Part shown: positions 8,859-18,868 of the stretch, in pieces
How the letters are laid out: every line of letters begins with the position of its first letter
Numbering within the stretch: the stretch's first letter is position 1
Assembly (NCBI GenBank): GCA_027578815.1
Contig: JANBTH010000164.1
Coordinates: forward strand, 1 to 29,386
Length of the DNA stretch: 29,386 nucleotides
Origin: Coemansia sp. RSA 1804
Lineage: Eukaryota; Kickxellomycota; Kickxellomycetes; Kickxellales; Kickxellaceae
Direction of reading: 5' to 3'
Notes under the pieces: generated by a model
Databases searched by the model: none
Told to the model about the DNA's origin: nothing
The model's input: only the letters and a program-made list of their open reading frames with translations
Translations under genes and position numbers: made by a program

Positions 8859-11800
8859 AGCTTGTACGTTATCGCATAGTCGCCCTTCACAGAGTACAGC
8901 CAAACGTACAGACAGCCCTCGCGCTTATGGCGCTCCATCGAGGAGCGCAGCTCAACGACATGGGCGCGCTGGTGGGCGGAGCACAGCTCCATGATGCGCT
9001 TGTATCCGGGGTCCGTGAGGATGCTGGGTTCGCCGGCAAGACGGCGCAGCAGCTCGGGACCCAGATCAAGAACCAGAACAGGCGCTCCCTTCACGTCGTT
9101 GATCACCCGCGTCACGCTCCCCATTGCGCGGTCCGTCACCATCATCTTCTGCTTGTGCTTTGTGCGGCTCAGGTTCTTCGATGAAAAGGTCGGGTTGATG
9201 ATCGTCAGCTCGGGCCACCCGCTACTTCCTCCTCCTCCTGCAGGAGCGCTGTCGTGGATGCCGGTGTTGCTGTCGCCCAATGAGCCGCCTCCGCCGCCGA
9301 TGATGCTGCTGCCGCCGACTCCGCTGCCTATGCCGCCGCCAGCGCTGCTACCGATGCTGCTGCCAATGCCAATAGTGCCGCTGCCGATGCCACCTCCGCC
9401 AGCACCCAGACCAGCACCGCCAACACCAACGCCAGCGGCGCCAGCACCCACAACACGAGCCAAGCCAGACGCAGCGCCGGCTTCTCGCATTCCACCTCTC
9501 GCAACCAGCGGAGCACCGCCACCAGCGCGCAGTCTCGCAGAAGACGCAGCCCCCGCAGACCTACTCTCATGCGCCAATAGATCCAGCTTGAACTGCTCGT
9601 TGATATCCGTATGCAGCCACTCGATCAGCCGGTCCCGGGGAACTTCGGATTCCACGCGGCGCAGAATGTTCTTCACCTTGTAGATGTACTTTGAAGCCGA
9701 GTGTTTGCGCTTAAGCGTAACGATCCAGTTCATCCCCTGGTCGGTGCAGATCTCGACAAGCCGCTCCATGGTCATTTCGGGATCATCGTTGAACAGAAAG
9801 TCGGTCCGTAGTCCGTTGGTCCACAGCTCGCGCGCCAGCGCAATCCGCTCCTTGAGCATCGGCTGGGTGCCGAACGAGGCCACCACCACGTCGCATCTCT
9901 TGCGTGTCCACAGTCCAAACGTAGGCGCAGTGGCAATGCTGGTTGTGGCGGTGACAGTGTTTTCGACGCTCTGAAGGACCTTTTGCTGGTACCGCGCCAT
10001 CTCCTGGATCACCAGATCCAGATGGATCTGCACGCCCACACACACGACGTCCGGCGCCGTGCCTAGTGCTGCGCTGCCCGTTGACAGGTTTGTGCCGATG
10101 CTGACGGATCCCAACGAAGATGTGGCTGTCTTGTAGGTGTCGGTGTCGGTGTCGCTGCCAGCGTCGCTATTGTTTCCGCTTCTTGTAGCAGAAGCAGCAT
10201 TCGCTCCGGCAGCTGCTGATACTCTGTTGGATATGGACGAAGAGTAGTGACTATCGTTTCTTCCTCGTCCCGGCCTCTCCATCTCTTCGTGACCAGCACC
10301 TCCTGCCTTCGTATACATCTGCTGCCAGACGTTTGTGGAGTGTAGCGAACCAGTGCGGCGTGCAAACGACATTGCCGACAGTCTATCGGCAGCAATATCA
10401 GCATCAGGAGCGGCACCAGCAGAAGCCAAGGGCATCTTCTTTGCAGACGATACCGCTGCACCACTATCGCCCGCCTTGGTTGCTGCCAACGACAATGCAG
10501 AGGGGCCCTTAATCGCGCCAGCCGCGTCTCTTGCAGCCGAAGCTGATGCCTTTCCACGAGCCTTCCGGTCGCCGCCACCACCACCATCACCTGCCGAGCC
10601 GTCGCCAGAAGGCACGAAGCTCCCGGCCAGATGGCGGAACCTCCTAAGCAACCCATCGTAGCGGCCTCCGACAGCCAGGACCTTCGGCGGAGCCTTATTG
10701 GTCTTGGTAGACAAGGACTCCGCCATAAACTGGAACGCATAGGCACCCTCGTAGTACGCATAGTGGTGGTTGAAGAGCGGGGCATAGGTAATAGGCACGG
10801 CGACGCCAAAATGCCTCACGGTGGCCTCCACGTACCGCAGCTCATTGAAGGCACCGACCGCGGCACGGAAGAGCTCAGCTCCGCGAGCAGCGAACAGGGT
10901 CCCGCCCATTCCGCACTCGCTCCCAATACGCGCCAACACCTCGCGCTGTACTGTGCCCAGATCGCCTCTGATGTCCATGAATGGCTGCAATCGGTCCAGC
11001 GAGTGCGGATGCAGCTTGGCCCCCGTCGTCAGGCTCATCACTTGGATGCGCTGCCGAATCGTCTGCGCCTTTTCCCGGTACAGTCCACTGAGGCAGAAGC
11101 ACACGTTGCGCACAAACTGCGCATCACTACCGCTACCATTGCTATCGCTGTCACTCGTGTTGCTGTTGCTGGGAGCTGGTGCGGGCTGCAGGATACCGCA
11201 GTACGCAAGGACGGCGTCGAGAATGCTCATATGGTTGATCATCAGCACTATGGGCATACGGCGGAAGGCAGGCAGCTCATCAAACACCTCGCAAACAACC
11301 GAGATAACCTCGGCGGCAGCAACAGCGTGGGCGCTGCGGTTGGTCACAGCATCAAAGGACGCGGCAATATGACTGACAGGCTGGCCACCCGCAGCGTTGG
11401 CCACAAAGTACCGATCAAAGCAGTAGCGCTTGATCTCGGTCATCCGGGTCCTTGCCACATACCGCGCAAACGGAACAGTCTGGTCATACGGCAACTGCAC
11501 AACATTGCCCTTGGGATCCATATAGTACGCAGGCTTCTGATACGTATCCAGCAGATCCAGCCGCGGAGTCAGCGCCGGCGTCGATAGCTCGACTGCCGCA
11601 TGGATGCGGAACACGCGCGTCATGGTCTCGCGAATGCGGTCCAGAAACACTGCGTTGAGCTGCTCGGCGTATATGTCGTTTGATCTGTAATCGAACGTAG
11701 CGTCAATGTGCTTGTCCGTCGAATGCGCAAACAGCGAGTCCATCAGCTTGGTGAAATACGGCTGCGACGGGTTGGCGATTGTCTTGATTGTTTCGCGAAT

Positions 11801-13641
11801 ATATTCGTCCTCCTCCATCTTTGGAGGCAGCAGTCCGCTCTCAAGCAGCTCGGCACTGGATGGCCGCAGTCGCGGGTTGTGGCTCAGCAGCCGCTTGATG
11901 ATCTGGTACTGCAGCTGCATCCGATCCGCCGAAAAGTCGTCGGGAAACACAATCTCCGGCTTCTGCAGGTTGTGGAGCACTGTGGCACGCTCCATGCCGG
12001 TCTTGAGCGGGTAGCACATCTCGAAGAATATGATGCCCAGCGAGTACATGTCGACCTTCTGGTTGTACCGCGTGGCAGCACCGCTGGTCTTTGCAGTGAC
12101 CTCGGGCGCAACGTACATCGAGGTGCCAATATCAGCAGTCAGCGCGTCCTCGGCTGCGTTGCTGGCGTTGCTGCGATCAAGGCTGACGGGGCGCGCAGAG
12201 AATGACGCATTGGCGGCGGTGTCAATAAGCGCAAAGCTGGATGTGGCCAGCCCAAAGTCACCGATCTTGATGTCGCCAGCTCCGTCAAGAAACGCATTGA
12301 CCGGCTTCAGGTCTCGGTGAATGACGCTGCGCTCGTGAATGTGGTGAAGCCCCTCGAGGATCTGGCCAAACAGCCGCCAGCTCTCCTTCTCGTCAAGCCC
12401 CTCCCTGATCACATCGCTCAGCGTCTTGTTTTCGCAGTACTCCATCTGGATATACAGAATCTGGCTCTTTCTCGATGGCTGCGCAACAGGCCGACGACTC
12501 TTTCTCCCGGGCTCTTTACTCCTGCCCATACCGTCTTTTCTGTAGCGATACTGTTTGTGAGAGCCCGATCCTTCTGTGCAAAATACCTGCCGCTGATATG
12601 CATCCTGCTCATACGAGAGCGCATCGCCAAGCCCAGTGGAGTTACTCTTGCTATTACTCTCCTTCTCATCTATTTCGTCATCTTCTTCCTCTTCCTCGGC
12701 CGTGCTTGCCGCAAACTCGCGTACTGGCCCATACGTCTTCAGCATGACGGCTCGCGAAGGCCGGTCACGCTTTCCCGATGCTCCTTCCTTGCCAGCACGC
12801 ATGGTTCCAAACCGAATAGCCGAAAACACATTGCTTGCACGGCCTCCGCTGCCAGGCGCAAGCATGTCTTCATCGACAACGCGTGGGTTAAGCGATTCCA
12901 GGGCGCCGCCGCTCTCGTTGTTTGCTTCGTCACTGAATTGACGCTCAGACCCAGTGACCACTCCTGCAGCACTGGTGTCTCCGCCACCGATACCGTTGTT
13001 AGTGCTGGTATCGCTCCTGGTTGGCGAGGCAAAGCATATCTGCACATCATCATCATCGTCACTAGCACCATTGCTGCTACCAATTGAAGCGCCTGATCCT
13101 TCGAGGGGCCCAGAATCAGCATCGCTGACATCGTCTTGTGCCTCTTCGCCCCCCTCGGTACCCCCAGCTCTGGAACTGCCATCACTGCCATCAGAATCAG
13201 TACCACTTGTGCTCAGCTCGGTAGACCATGACGAATGCGACAGCTCCATGCGTATCGAAAGCCCATCAGAAGATGCAGCTGACTGGTCATCGCCATCATC
13301 ATCATCGCTAGACAGCAGGCTCTCGCTTTCCTCAGGAATCCCGGACATTCCCAAAGCACCGGCAGCCATCGACTCATAATCCTCCTCCACCCACGTCGTG
13401 TAATAGCGAACGATGTTCTGGTGGTGGAGACGTGACAGCGTAGTCACCTCACGAAAGATCTTTTTGTTTCCCTCGTTGTCCCGCGGATCCAGCTTGATCT
13501 TCTTGATTGCGTAGAACCGTCCGTCAATTAGATTGCGTGCCTTGACGACTGATCCAAACCCTCCTTTCCCCACAAACTCTATTTCCTCAAAGTCCGTGCG
13601 GTACCGCGATGCCAGTGGTCGCAGCGCTATCCTGTCCGCAC

Positions 13642-13687
<46 letters not shown>

Positions 13688-15505
13688 GCTGAGACCAGGT
13701 CCAATGGATGTTGCGGTGGTGGCAATCGGTTTGGCTGTAAGAGACCGCTGCTGGTGCGGACGTCGCTTGGCTGTATTCCGTTCAACCGCAACAGGCGCTG
13801 CGGGAGGCAGTGGTGGTTGAGATTGTGGTTTGCCTTCCGTGATACGCGCAGCCGAGCGCTGCAGCTCAAAGGTAAGGCCGCGGGACGCGCTATCCAGAGC
13901 CTGGCGGTGGACGGAGGGCTCGCCATCCAGCACCTGGTTGAAGAAGGAGTCGTTGAGGATCTCCATTGCCGTGGGACGCAGCTGATGATCGGTAGTAAGC
14001 AATTTGGAGAGCACATTGAACAGACCAGGGCTGATGGACTCGCGATTGCTCTCGAGAATCTTGGGCTCATTTCCAATGACCACGTTCTGCAGTGCATCCA
14101 GCCCAAGCACCATTTGTAAACCAGTGACACCCACGCACCAAATATCGTTCTTACGGCCCATCATATCGGGTCTGTCGACGACTTCCGGAGCAACCCTGAT
14201 ATCGTTACCCACATTGTCTCCGATAGTCTCCGAAAGCGGCGTGATCCGATGCAACCCGATCATCTCCTCGCGGTAACTAGTGTTGAACAGCTTTGCCACA
14301 AACCTACGCTTCCCTTCCTTTGTCAACAGGATGTTGCTGGGCATTATACTGCGGTGGATAAACCCAGCGGCATGCAGACTGACCAGAGAAAGAAGCATGT
14401 GTCGCAGGTATGTGCGTACTTGGGCTGTGGCTATAGCGCCGCAGGATTCCAGCACATCCTCCAATGTGGAGCCATCGTGTGCGGAAAGCGTGTCGCTCAG
14501 CACCCATATCCGTATCCCTGGGTTCTGGCTGCGCTCCTCGAGTATTTCTATGCGACTCGCGTAGACAGCCACCATGTTCTGGTGGCGAATCTGCGCCAGA
14601 TCGCCTATCCGTGCACTGACGCGCTCAAGTGACCGACGCCCCTGCTCGGTCAGGTAGTGGAGGTTTGTGACAACAAAGCACTGGACCGTGAATCTGTCCG
14701 ACAAGTTGATGCTGGCGCCCACCAGGTCCGTGGGATACGCATCGTACACGGCACACAGCGGGTCTGCAATCGACGACTCCTCGAGAGCGACGGTGGTGAA
14801 TTTCCCACTCTGCGCCATCAGCTGGGGATCCAAGTATACTGTGTGGTCGAACTTTAGCAGCTGGATCCCCTCGGCCCATCTGCCGGCCACGCTGTTGACA
14901 GCATCGGCAATGTCGCTCAGATGCTGTTGTCGCTGCTGGTCAACCAGAACCTGCTGCTGCTTCCTCTCCAGCTCCTCCATGATCCTGCGCTGCAGGTCCT
15001 CCTGCTCCACCGCAAACGCCTCCTGCTGCTGTCGTCGCTGCACCGCCTCGCGCTCCATCTGCGCCTCCCGCCCGGCCCTCTCCCTATCGACCATCTGCTG
15101 GTGGAACGAGGGCCGTGCGGCCTGTGCTGCAGAGTTGTGCTCGGTGATATATTCGCTCACCGCAACAGCCAGCTCATACACCATTTCGTTCCCCAAAAGC
15201 CCGCTAACCTGGCTCCTAACCACCGCTGCTGCATCCTGCACCTGCGTATCGCTTAGTCCAACTGGATCTTCCAGCGATATCAAAGGAGCTGTGCGTGGAT
15301 ATGTTTTCGGCAGCTTCACATGCAACCCTACGGAGACGCTTGATTTGAGCTCGTCGTCGGTCGGCCGAATCTGTACCACAAACTCTGCTGTGTGCTGTTT
15401 GACGTTCCACACCGTTTTGGTCTCTACGTCCCTGTAGTCGTCCATGAATATCGCCCGAAGCGCTGCAAGCTCATTTTGCTGGATTTCTCGTGTTGCCTCG
15501 TCCAT
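8855..15505 (-). CDS. GCN2: eIF2-alpha kinase Gcn2
   Basis: 2216 residues in one uninterrupted frame; budding yeast Gcn2 has about 1660. Domains in order: an N-terminal RWD domain (about 8-130) that in Gcn2 binds Gcn1, then a Gln/Arg/Glu-rich coiled coil (about 140-200). A pseudokinase (about 215-535) follows, with HRS in place of HRD at 384-386. The active kinase has a Gly loop G646-K-G-G-F-G651, catalytic Lys668, helix C Glu686, HRD at 1063-1065 and DFG at 1083-1085. A HisRS-like region starts near 1285 (motif GGRYDG near 1613), and its anticodon-binding-like part lies near 1855-1990. A C-terminal dimerisation/ribosome-binding domain lies at about 2105-2216. The kinase phosphorylates eIF2-alpha when uncharged tRNA or stalled ribosomes are sensed, driving general amino-acid control. 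Extra length comes from an acidic Ser-rich kinase insert of about 300 residues, poly-Asn (about 607-621), an insert after GGRYD, and a Gly-rich linker. Confidence 0.95.
13642..13688 (-). repeat. AAC microsatellite encoding poly-Asn in Gcn2
   Basis: A pure trinucleotide run (TTG on plus, AAC codons on minus) encodes about 15 consecutive Asn between the pseudokinase and kinase domains. Because it is uninterrupted it is likely to vary in length between strains. It lies in a linker, so length changes should be tolerated. Confidence 0.9.
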
Positions 15506-15639
15506 AATGCTTGCATTTAAAAGATAGAAAGATAATAGATAATGCGACCCGTTTCCAGCAGATGGAATAGAAAAGGGTTTAGATAATAATAAAAATGGCG
15601 ATAATAAAAGTACTAGAGTTATGCGCTTGCTGCTAATGT

Positions 15640-15646
15640 TGAGTCA
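15640..15646 (-). promoter_or_regulatory. Gcn4/CPC1-type site TGAGTCA upstream of GCN2
   Basis: A full match to the bZIP consensus TGASTCA, about 135 bases upstream of the GCN2 ATG. In yeasts and moulds this element is bound by Gcn4/CpcA, whose translation depends on Gcn2 activity. Confidence 0.45.
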
Positions 15647-15689
15647 TACTAGTCTGCAATTGCCAGAAAAAAGAGTTGTTTTATTATTG

Positions 15690-15695
15690 TGACTC
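15690..15695 (+). promoter_or_regulatory. Second Gcn4-type core TGACTC upstream of GCN2
   Basis: TGACTC, the core of the Gcn4 response element, lies about 185 bases upstream of the GCN2 ATG and 50 bases from the full TGAGTCA. A pair of such sites is more suggestive than one, though the six-base core alone is weak. Confidence 0.35.
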
Positions 15696-15920
15696 GTATA
15701 ATTTAACGTGTTTATATGAGAAAAAGCATGACGCATATATTTGTAACAAGTGTAGTCGAAATTCATAAGAAAAAAAGAAAAGAATGGAAGACAAAAAACA
15801 GAACAAAACATGAGACAAAAGATGTGGAAAAATCATCAGACAAGTCCAAAAGTGAATGGGATTTCCCATCGTGACTGTATGTGTTTTCATTGGAAGAAAT
15901 CCTCCCAGGAAAAAATAAAA

Positions 15921-16649
15921 CTAGGTAGCCTTTGCGAAAACAATGCCAGCGTTGACCTTGTCCCAGACATCCTTACGATCCTTATATGCTTTCTCGTCAA
16001 AGGGTGCTTTAACACCCTTGACCATAAAGTCCTTGAAGCTATCGTAGTCGCCGTCCTTGATGGTTTTGCCCTGGTAGTAGGATTTGGCTTCGCCATTCAC
16101 AAAGTACCAGAACCCGGCGCCAAAGGCATCGTCATTGCTGCTGTTAACAAGCTTCAGCACCTTGACCTTGACGGCATCCGTGGCCTTGTCAACAGTATTC
16201 GCAAACTCGCCAATGCGCACCCCGTATCTGCACGAGTAAAGGTACTTGGCATAGCTGGCCACGTTGGCCCACGCCATCATGGTTCTTGTGCCGATTCCTG
16301 GCACATCCTTGGGGAAATGCGCATTGTTGTATTTCCAGCTCCCCGACTCGAACGCCATCCACGCAACCACTGCAACAATGTCTGCGCGCCTGGTTACCTT
16401 GTACTTTGTAAGCGCCTTGTTTATCGAGGCAACGGCTACGGCGTTGCTCACGCATTCCTTCGGGTAATCTTTATCTGCGTTCTTGGCGCAGTAGTCGGCT
16501 GCTGCTGCTGCAGGAATTGCCTTGTTTAGCATATCCAGTGTGACCAGTCCTTTGTTAGTGTCTTCGCCAGACACCAAAGATGCTTGGAAAATAGATGATA
16601 CCGCAACTAGTGCGGCAATGGCAAATGTCTTGGTGTTTATCAGTCTCAT
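15921..16649 (-). CDS. Small secreted protein, possibly lysozyme-fold-like
   Basis: 242 residues starting with a clear signal peptide (hydrophobic about 8-26, likely cleavage near SLVSG-ED at 25-29). The mature protein is about 24 kDa and has only three Cys (54, 66, 140). The core contains ADIVAVVAWMAFESGSWKYNNAHFPKDVPGIGTRTMMAW (residues 89-127). A Glu after a hydrophobic helix followed by an HFP...GxGTR segment resembles a group of uncharacterised fungal secreted proteins, and a helix-Glu arrangement of this kind occurs in lysozyme-like folds. Function is unknown; Glu101 would be the candidate catalytic residue if it is an enzyme. It lies downstream of its own TATA-containing promoter, on the same strand as its neighbours but as a separate unit. 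Confidence 0.75.
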   Translation of the reverse strand: MRLINTKTFAIAALVAVSSIFQASLVSGEDTNKGLVTLDMLNKAIPAAAAADYCAKNADKDYPKECVSNAVAVASINKALTKYKVTRRADIVAVVAWMAFESGSWKYNNAHFPKDVPGIGTRTMMAWANVASYAKYLYSCRYGVRIGEFANTVDKATDAVKVKVLKLVNSSNDDAFGAGFWYFVNGEAKSYYQGKTIKDGDYDSFKDFMVKGVKAPFDEKAYKDRKDVWDKVNAGIVFAKAT

Positions 16650-17166
16650 GACAGCAAAAACAACAAAATAACAGGTAAAAAGTAGTGGCTATTACTTTTC
16701 TACAATAAAAAAATAGATAATTCGAATATTGAGGGTGTGTGGAAAACTCTAATTGTTTGGGAAATTATGTGGAAAAAAGTTGGAAATTTTGAAGATGAAA
16801 AAAAACTGAATGGCGAAATAGGTGTTTTATAAGGAGGTTTTCCCGTCTTTTTGCAATGAAAAATCGTTTAGAAATCCATATTGCTCACACGAGCAAAAAA
16901 GCTTGCCAGAGGTGTATAGAAAAATGTGAGTAAAAAAGTCAAGTGGTCTCTATAAAGAAACGGATATTAAAAGTCACGTACAAGGAAATGAAATGTGGAC
17001 ACGCTTGCTTCTGTTCTAAACAACAGTTTTTGCAGTCTGCCCAGAGTTGGAGATATTTTTAACTTTTATTCGCTCATGCTTGGCCATGTAGATGACGAAA
17101 GTCAAATGAAAAAGAAAAGAGATGTTGCCCATGGAGTGAGTGTGTCATTTGATTGGAAAAGGATAC
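16650..17166 (-). promoter_or_regulatory. Upstream region of the secreted-protein gene
   Basis: 517 bases, A/T-rich. It includes the promoter of the secreted-protein gene and the 3' flank of the TLC gene, which might contain a further TLC exon. No separate gene is supported. Confidence 0.5.
16825..16831 (-). promoter_or_regulatory. Candidate TATA box (TATAAAA) for the secreted-protein gene
   Basis: On the minus strand TATAAAA occurs about 175 bases before the ATG, in an otherwise CT/GA-mixed context. Position and sequence fit a fungal TATA element of a regulated, secreted product. Confidence 0.4.
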
Positions 17167-18006
17167 TCACTGTGTCTTATTACCCTTGGAGTTGGATTTA
17201 AAAAGCGTGTAATATGTGGCCGTCATAATCTGGCGGAGCCAGATAATGTTAAGCGCCGTCAGCGTCATACCCATCAATGCAATGAAACACGCAAAAGGAT
17301 AATACGCAAGCCCTGTATCTCCATTATACGTCATTACAACAAGAAGAAGCGAATGGTAGGCCTCGAAGCCAAACCGTACACCAATAAAGGTGATGGTAAA
17401 GATAAGGAAGTTTGCTTTGTACAAGGCCGTATTGCTCTTGCCAGCTAGTTTCAGCAAGTGCCGAGTATTTAGAAATACCGAGCTCGTCTCTGGCAGTATA
17501 TACACAAGCGAATAGTATTGCAAATGCCCCGATGTCAGTATAAGTAGTGCATACACACCCAGTGCTGCGTGTACCAAGTACATTGGTCCGTAGTCCTTGT
17601 AGTTCTTAATGCACAGGACCATGTCCCAGATATAATATCCTTGCGTAATCGAAAGATAAATCTCCAGATTCCCATCGCGTCCTCGCATCTTGTCACCAGA
17701 GAGGGCTGCGTTTCCAAGGTATGCAACAACAAAGCAAACATCAAAAACGCAGTGAAGCAGACAGAGGACACTCACAGACCAGGCACGCTTGTCCTGGCTG
17801 CTCAGTCGCCCGTAGACGCCTGGAAGCATTAGTTTTGACAGATGCGGAAGTGTGCGGGAAATAAGATGGTGCACCGCCAACGACACCAGCATTATGTGCC
17901 AGTATTTTCCAACGCCTGTTAGATGAAGCGGGTCAAAAACACGGTGAACCAGGGGACTGATTGTATGGACCAGTGCGTTGTATCCCGCCAGCAGAACATC
18001 AGCCAT
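17167..18006 (-). CDS. TLC-domain membrane protein (TLCD/TMEM56-like)
   Basis: 279 residues with about six to seven hydrophobic segments. TLC (TRAM/LAG1/CLN8) features include LLHCVFDV, GYYIWDM (123-129), YLVHAALGVYAL with His146, and LPETSSVFLNTRHLLKLAG (171-189), which matches the ELSTxFLN-type motif of TLC proteins. It lacks the longer architecture and paired His-Asp motif expected of a ceramide synthase, so a TLCD-type lipid-membrane protein is more likely than Lag1. It probably sits in the ER or plasma membrane. The start ATG gives a good N terminus. The stop codon overlaps GTGAGT, a consensus 5' splice site, so the true C terminus may lie in another exon downstream (below 17167). Confidence 0.75.
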   Translation of the reverse strand: MADVLLAGYNALVHTISPLVHRVFDPLHLTGVGKYWHIMLVSLAVHHLISRTLPHLSKLMLPGVYGRLSSQDKRAWSVSVLCLLHCVFDVCFVVAYLGNAALSGDKMRGRDGNLEIYLSITQGYYIWDMVLCIKNYKDYGPMYLVHAALGVYALLILTSGHLQYYSLVYILPETSSVFLNTRHLLKLAGKSNTALYKANFLIFTITFIGVRFGFEAYHSLLLVVMTYNGDTGLAYYPFACFIALMGMTLTALNIIWLRQIMTATYYTLFKSNSKGNKTQ

Positions 18007-18868
18007 TTTCGTTAGTCTTCTCTAGCTGTACTTTGATATGATAGTATACAGAAATTGAATAAAGGATGGAACTAGGAATAAGAAAATACACAAGCACGGT
18101 AGCAGATGCTTGCAAGAGACAAAAGTAAGAGAAGGAGGGAGAAAAAGAGCTTTTCATAAAACAAAACAAATGTGTTTTATCCATCCATTAATGCTAGTCA
18201 TTCAAGTATTGCGAGTAGAAAAAATGGATCAAAATAAACCAAAAAGGGTATAGAAACAATTAGCTCGAGTTGGCATTGTTTAATTGTTTTATTAATAATA
18301 GAGAAGAAACAGAATGCATATTTCCTTTTTATTCCCATTCCGCCACACTTGACGTTACTAGCATTCGTTGTAGTCTATTCTGCATGTGGGAAGGAATAGC
18401 TTTTAGTGCAGAGCAGCCGCTAAAGAAAATGTGTAAATAGCGTAATGGCATATGAAAGGGCAAAAAGAAAAATGCATTGCAACCTTCCCAAGCCATCACT
18501 TTCATTATCTACAGATACATTTACATGTGCGCCACACATATTGCCTGAAAGGATTTATTTTTCTTGTTTAAAAAGTAAGTGGTAAAAACGAAATCCTACT
18601 CACCGCTGACGCTAGCTATGGCCAACTCAAGCGCATTGAAAATAAACTCTAATGCATGCGTTCATCAAGTGCTGCATGTTAATGCCACACAAACAACAGC
18701 AGATAAAATATAGTCGCAGTTATTATTAAATTCATTGATTGAATATCAAAATATCAAATCACTAACATATAAAAGGAGAACTCGCTTACCAGGAGTCCTT
18801 TTTCATTACCTCCAGCCTCAAGAAAAGCATAAACAACACCGATTGGGGATGGAATTTAAGAAAGTGGA
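18007..18868. other. Intergenic region between TLC and GDSL genes
   Basis: 862 bases of AT-rich DNA holding the TLC promoter and the GDSL 3' flank. Nothing else was recognised; the short open frames are low-complexity. Confidence 0.5.

Larger units (their letters stand above)
15506..15920 (-). promoter_or_regulatory. GCN2 upstream region
   Basis: 415 bases of AT-rich DNA between the GCN2 start and the 3' end of the next gene on the same strand. It must contain the GCN2 promoter. Two Gcn4-type elements lie here (listed separately). No gene is supported; the 68-codon minus-strand frame at 15684-15890 looks like chance. Confidence 0.6.

Noticed and set aside
9063..10809. Long Pro- or Ala-rich frames overlapping GCN2 on both strands.
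   Set aside because: They are complements of the Gly/Ser-rich coding sequence of Gcn2 and have no independent support.
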